64,000 nucleotides of DNA from Hartmannibacter diazotrophicus (GTDB lineage Bacteria; Pseudomonadota; Alphaproteobacteria; Rhizobiales; Pleomorphomonadaceae). A model generated the notes under the pieces. That model was given only the letters and a program-made list of their open reading frames with translations. It made no database searches and was not told where the DNA came from. The stretch covers positions 1,796,550 to 1,860,549 of the forward strand of contig NZ_LT960614.1 in NCBI RefSeq assembly GCF_900231165.1, in the 5' to 3' direction. Positions 61,306 to 64,000 of the stretch are shown here, piece after piece (within the stretch, counting starts at the first letter, position 1; the number at the start of each line of letters is the position of its first letter). The translations under genes and the position numbers were made by a program.

Positions 61306-63606
61306 ATGACGATCAACGTGACTGAACAGCCGGCTTCCGGCGTCTTGAACATCAGCCGCCGCTCGGCGCTTCTGGGCCTGGCCGCGGGAACCTTCGTACT
61401 CGCGGCGCGCATCCGGCCGGTGCAGGCCCAGGAAGAGCCGCCGAAATACGGTGGCGACGGCATGCCGGGAGGTCTCAAGGACGATCCGCATGTCTTCTTG
61501 TCGATCGCGGACGACGGCTCGGTGACGCTGCTTTGCAATCGCGCCGAGATGGGGCAGGGCGTGCGCACGGGCTGGCTGGCCGTGATTGCCGATGAGCTGG
61601 AAGCCGACATCGCGCGCGTCACGGTGCATCAGGCGCCGGGCAACGAGGCGCTCTACGGCAACCAGAATACCGACGGTTCGCGCAGCATGCGCCAGCATTT
61701 CGGCGCGCTGAGGCGCATTGGTGCGGCGGCCCGGCAGATGCTCGAACAGGAAGCGGCGGCGCAGTGGGGCGTCGACGTCAAGGAGGTCAAGGCCGAGAAC
61801 CATGAGATCGTCCACGAGGCGAGCGGCCGGCGCCTCGGCTTCGGCGCACTTGCCAAGGGCGCGTCCGCCCGACCGATCCCGGCACGCGAGGCGCTGGTCT
61901 TCAAGGACCCGGCCGATTTCCGCTACATCGGCAATGAAAAGGGCTCGACCGTCGACAATTTCGACATCACGACCGGCAGGGGTGTCTATGGCATCGATGC
62001 CAAGGTCGACGGCATGGCGTTCGCCGTGGTCGCCCGACCGCCGACATTGGGTGGCAAGGTCAAGAGCTATGACGCCAGCGAAACGCTGAAGGTTCCCGGT
62101 GTCCTGAAGGTCGTGCCGATCGATGCGCCGGACCTTCCGTCCGCCTTCAACCCTCTCGGTGGCATCGGTGTCGTCGCCGAGAACACCTTCGCGGCCATCA
62201 AGGGCCGCTCGCTGCTGCAGATCGACTGGGATCTCGGACCCAACGGAACCTACGACTCCGCCGGGTACCGCAAGATGCTCGAAGAGGCGACGACGAAAGA
62301 GGCCCAGGTCGTCCGCAATGACGGCGATGCCTACGCCGCGCTCGAAAAGGCGGCAAAGCGCGTCGAGGCGACCTATTACATGCCGCACCAGGCACAGGCT
62401 CCCATGGAGCCGCCGACCGCGACGGCGCGTGTGACGAGCGAGAGCTGCGAAGTCTGGTGCAGCGTTCAGGCACCGGAAGCCATTCGCGGGGACCTGTCCA
62501 AGCGGTTCAAGATGCCGCTCGAAAAGGTCACCGTGCATACGTTGCTGCTCGGCGGCGGCTTTGGCCGCAAGTCGAAGCCGGATTTCGCCAGTGAGGCCGC
62601 GATCCTGTCCCATGCGATGGAGGGACGGCCGGTGAAACTGTCCTTCACCCGCGAGGACGACATCCATCACAGCTTCTTCCACACGGCCTCGGTCGGACGG
62701 CTGGAAGCCGGGCTTGACGAGACGGGCAAGCCGGTCGCCTGGCTGTACCGCACGGCGGCGCCTTCGATCACTTCGATCTTCGCGCCCAACATGGTTCATG
62801 AAGCCGCGTTCGAACTCGGCATGGGCGTTGTCGATCTGCCGTTCGACATCCCCAATTTCCGCGTCGAGAACCCTGAAGCACCGGCGCATACCCGCATCGG
62901 CTGGTTCCGGTCGGTCGCCAATCTGCCCCATGCATTCGCCGTCCAGAGTTTTATTTCGGAGCTCGCCGCGGAGGCCGGGCGCGACCCGAAGGACTATCTT
63001 CTGGAAGTGATCGGCCCGGACCGCATCGCGCTGGCGGATCGCTGGGGCGAAATCTGGAACTACGGCGAGGATCCCAAGCTCTACCCGCTTGATACCGCGC
63101 GCCTGCGCGGCGTGATCGAGCGGGCGGCGAGCGAAGCGGACTGGGGCAGGGAACTGCCGGCAGGTCACGGGCGCGGCATTGCCGCGCACCGCAGCTTCGT
63201 CAGCTATGCGGCGGTGGTGGTCGAGGTGGCGATGGGCGAGAATGGTGCTTTCACCATCCCGCGCGTCGACATCGCCTTCGACTGCGGCGCTGTCGTGACG
63301 CCGGACCGGATTCGGGCCCAGCTCGAGGGTGCTGTCATTCAGGGCCTCAGCCTTGCGATGCTCGGCGAGATTTCCTTCAAGGACGGCCGTGTCGAGCAGT
63401 CGAACTTCGACACATATGAGGTGCTGCGCATCAACGCCGCGCCGAAGGAGATTCGCACCCATCTCATCGGCGGTTCCTACGACAAGCCGCTTGGCGGTGT
63501 CGGCGAGCCCGGCATGCCGCCGGTCGCGCCGGCGCTGACCAATGCGATCTTTGCCGCAAGCGGCAAGCGCATCAGGTCGCTGCCGATCCGCGACCAGCTG
63601 GCGTAG
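61306..63606 (+). CDS. Isoquinoline 1-oxidoreductase-like molybdopterin subunit, exported
   Basis: 766 aa. A Tat signal (ISRRSALLGLAAGTFVLAAR) marks export of a folded cofactor enzyme. Molybdenum-cofactor motifs of the xanthine dehydrogenase family are present: AEMGQGVRTGWLAVIADELE, MPHQAQAPMEPPTATA, LLGGGFGRKSKPDF and the active-site GVGEPGMPPVAPALTNA with the base Glu. Such enzymes hydroxylate N-heterocycles or aldehydes. It is the second gene of the two-subunit operon; no cytochrome or FAD subunit gene is visible within the window. Confidence 0.9.
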   Translation: MTINVTEQPASGVLNISRRSALLGLAAGTFVLAARIRPVQAQEEPPKYGGDGMPGGLKDDPHVFLSIADDGSVTLLCNRAEMGQGVRTGWLAVIADELEADIARVTVHQAPGNEALYGNQNTDGSRSMRQHFGALRRIGAAARQMLEQEAAAQWGVDVKEVKAENHEIVHEASGRRLGFGALAKGASARPIPAREALVFKDPADFRYIGNEKGSTVDNFDITTGRGVYGIDAKVDGMAFAVVARPPTLGGKVKSYDASETLKVPGVLKVVPIDAPDLPSAFNPLGGIGVVAENTFAAIKGRSLLQIDWDLGPNGTYDSAGYRKMLEEATTKEAQVVRNDGDAYAALEKAAKRVEATYYMPHQAQAPMEPPTATARVTSESCEVWCSVQAPEAIRGDLSKRFKMPLEKVTVHTLLLGGGFGRKSKPDFASEAAILSHAMEGRPVKLSFTREDDIHHSFFHTASVGRLEAGLDETGKPVAWLYRTAAPSITSIFAPNMVHEAAFELGMGVVDLPFDIPNFRVENPEAPAHTRIGWFRSVANLPHAFAVQSFISELAAEAGRDPKDYLLEVIGPDRIALADRWGEIWNYGEDPKLYPLDTARLRGVIERAASEADWGRELPAGHGRGIAAHRSFVSYAAVVVEVAMGENGAFTIPRVDIAFDCGAVVTPDRIRAQLEGAVIQGLSLAMLGEISFKDGRVEQSNFDTYEVLRINAAPKEIRTHLIGGSYDKPLGGVGEPGMPPVAPALTNAIFAASGKRIRSLPIRDQLA

Positions 63607-63636
63607 AGGCCGTCAGCCGCTCCCGACATCAACAAC

Positions 63637-63675
63637 AAAAAGCCCCGCACCGTCTCCTCAAGGTCGGTGCGGGGC
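63637..63675 (-). terminator. Rho-independent terminator of the last gene
   Basis: On the minus strand CGGTGCGGGGC-type arms (63642-63652 and 63665-63675) pair with a 12-base loop, then TTTTT. It follows the Gfo/Idh-like gene and also backs onto the end of the molybdenum enzyme operon. Confidence 0.8.
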
Positions 63676-63731
63676 CTGACGTCAATCCGCCGGTTCCCTG
63701 GAACTCTGAATGCCGGCCTGGAGCGGCGCTC

Positions 63732-64000
63732 TCAGTTTTCGATCGGGACCCAGCTTGCGCCTTGCCCGGACGAGGCAAGGCATGCGGAGATGAAGGCAAG
63801 GCCGCGCACACCGTCAACCACGCTGGGGACCGGGACGGTCAGCGCCGGGTTGTCCATCGCGTCGGCCGCATCCCGGTAGATGTTGGCGAAGGCTTCCAGA
63901 TACCCTTCTGGATGGGCCGCCGGCACGCGGCTGCCGTCGATGGCGGCCGCCGTCGAACCGGCCCCGTTCCGCCGCAGAAGCTGGCGCGGCGCGCCGAGCC
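63732..64000 (-). CDS. Gfo/Idh/MocA family oxidoreductase, C-terminus (gene runs off the window)
   Basis: The frame open to the right edge encodes the end of a Gfo/Idh/MocA enzyme: RVPAAHPEGYLEAFANIYRD, and PSVVDGVRGLAFISACLASS, ending at 63732. HPEGYLEAFANIY is the signature of the sugar-dehydrogenase-like subgroup. The N-terminal Rossmann part lies outside. Different in sequence from the member at 57935. Role unknown, probably sugar or inositol oxidation. Confidence 0.8.
   Translation of the reverse strand, partial: LGAPRQLLRRNGAGSTAAAIDGSRVPAAHPEGYLEAFANIYRDAADAMDNPALTVPVPSVVDGVRGLAFISACLASSGQGASWVPIEN

Noticed and set aside
60874-63462. 862-aa minus-strand reading frame
   Set aside because: Antisense to the two molybdenum-enzyme subunits, whose motifs are clear. 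No recognisable domain in the antisense frame.

Overview
The window is about 63% GC, with Shine-Dalgarno starts, many 1-bp and 4-bp gene overlaps, and gene families (FseA-type regulators, DUF736, DUF2493, DUF932, strawberry-notch helicase, Atu4866, UPF0303) typical of Alphaproteobacteria, most likely a Rhizobiales-like or sphingomonad-like soil or plant-associated strain. No rRNA, tRNA or CRISPR array was recognised. The genus cannot be fixed from the sequence alone.

Region 1 (1-15.4 kb) is the backbone of an integrative and conjugative element, almost all on the minus strand. At its left edge is a compact transfer-control module: an excisionase/RdfS-like HTH protein, a split FseA-like activator (DUF6499 and DUF2285 reading frames joined by an apparent +1 frameshift), a QseM-like DUF2285 antiactivator and a QseC-like XRE repressor with a palindromic operator. 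It is followed by DUF736, two small membrane proteins, a plus-strand flavin reductase, DUF2493, a Toprim primase-like protein, a very large methylase/strawberry-notch helicase, a frameshifted ParB-like protein and a DUF932 protein. The ParB-like and DUF932 genes share a conserved hairpin leader.

Region 2 (15.7-34.6 kb) is a cargo and defence island. It holds an AbiEi antitoxin whose AbiEii toxin has been reduced to a stub, a HipBA pair, an IS5-family insertion sequence, a TPR protein, a DUF4365 protein coupled to an HNH endonuclease, a RloC/PrrC-like ATPase, and a BsuBI/PstI-type restriction-modification system translationally coupled to a serine recombinase. A degraded transposase follows. 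Next is a CapH/CapP-like XRE plus metallopeptidase pair, divergent from a DUF2188 gene and a type III CBASS operon (TRIP13-like ATPase, an unrecognised protein, HORMA, CD-NTase, DUF6602 nuclease-like effector, and a further unknown protein).

Region 3 (35.2-64 kb) starts where an aldo/keto reductase gene has been cut after 18 codons, a likely island edge. It is a dense series of small redox and regulator pairs: SDR enzymes, spinster-like and DHA1-like MFS exporters, AraC, LysR, MarR and TetR regulators, DedA, a methyltransferase, an intradiol dioxygenase-like protein, an MBL hydrolase, lipocalin-like and DUF1330 proteins, an old-yellow-enzyme, Gfo/Idh/MocA oxidoreductases, and a two-subunit isoquinoline 1-oxidoreductase-like molybdenum enzyme. 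Three paralogous LysR regulators are each divergent from an enzyme gene. Several gene remnants (AraC, SDR, alpha/beta hydrolase, aldo/keto reductase) show repeated gene decay.
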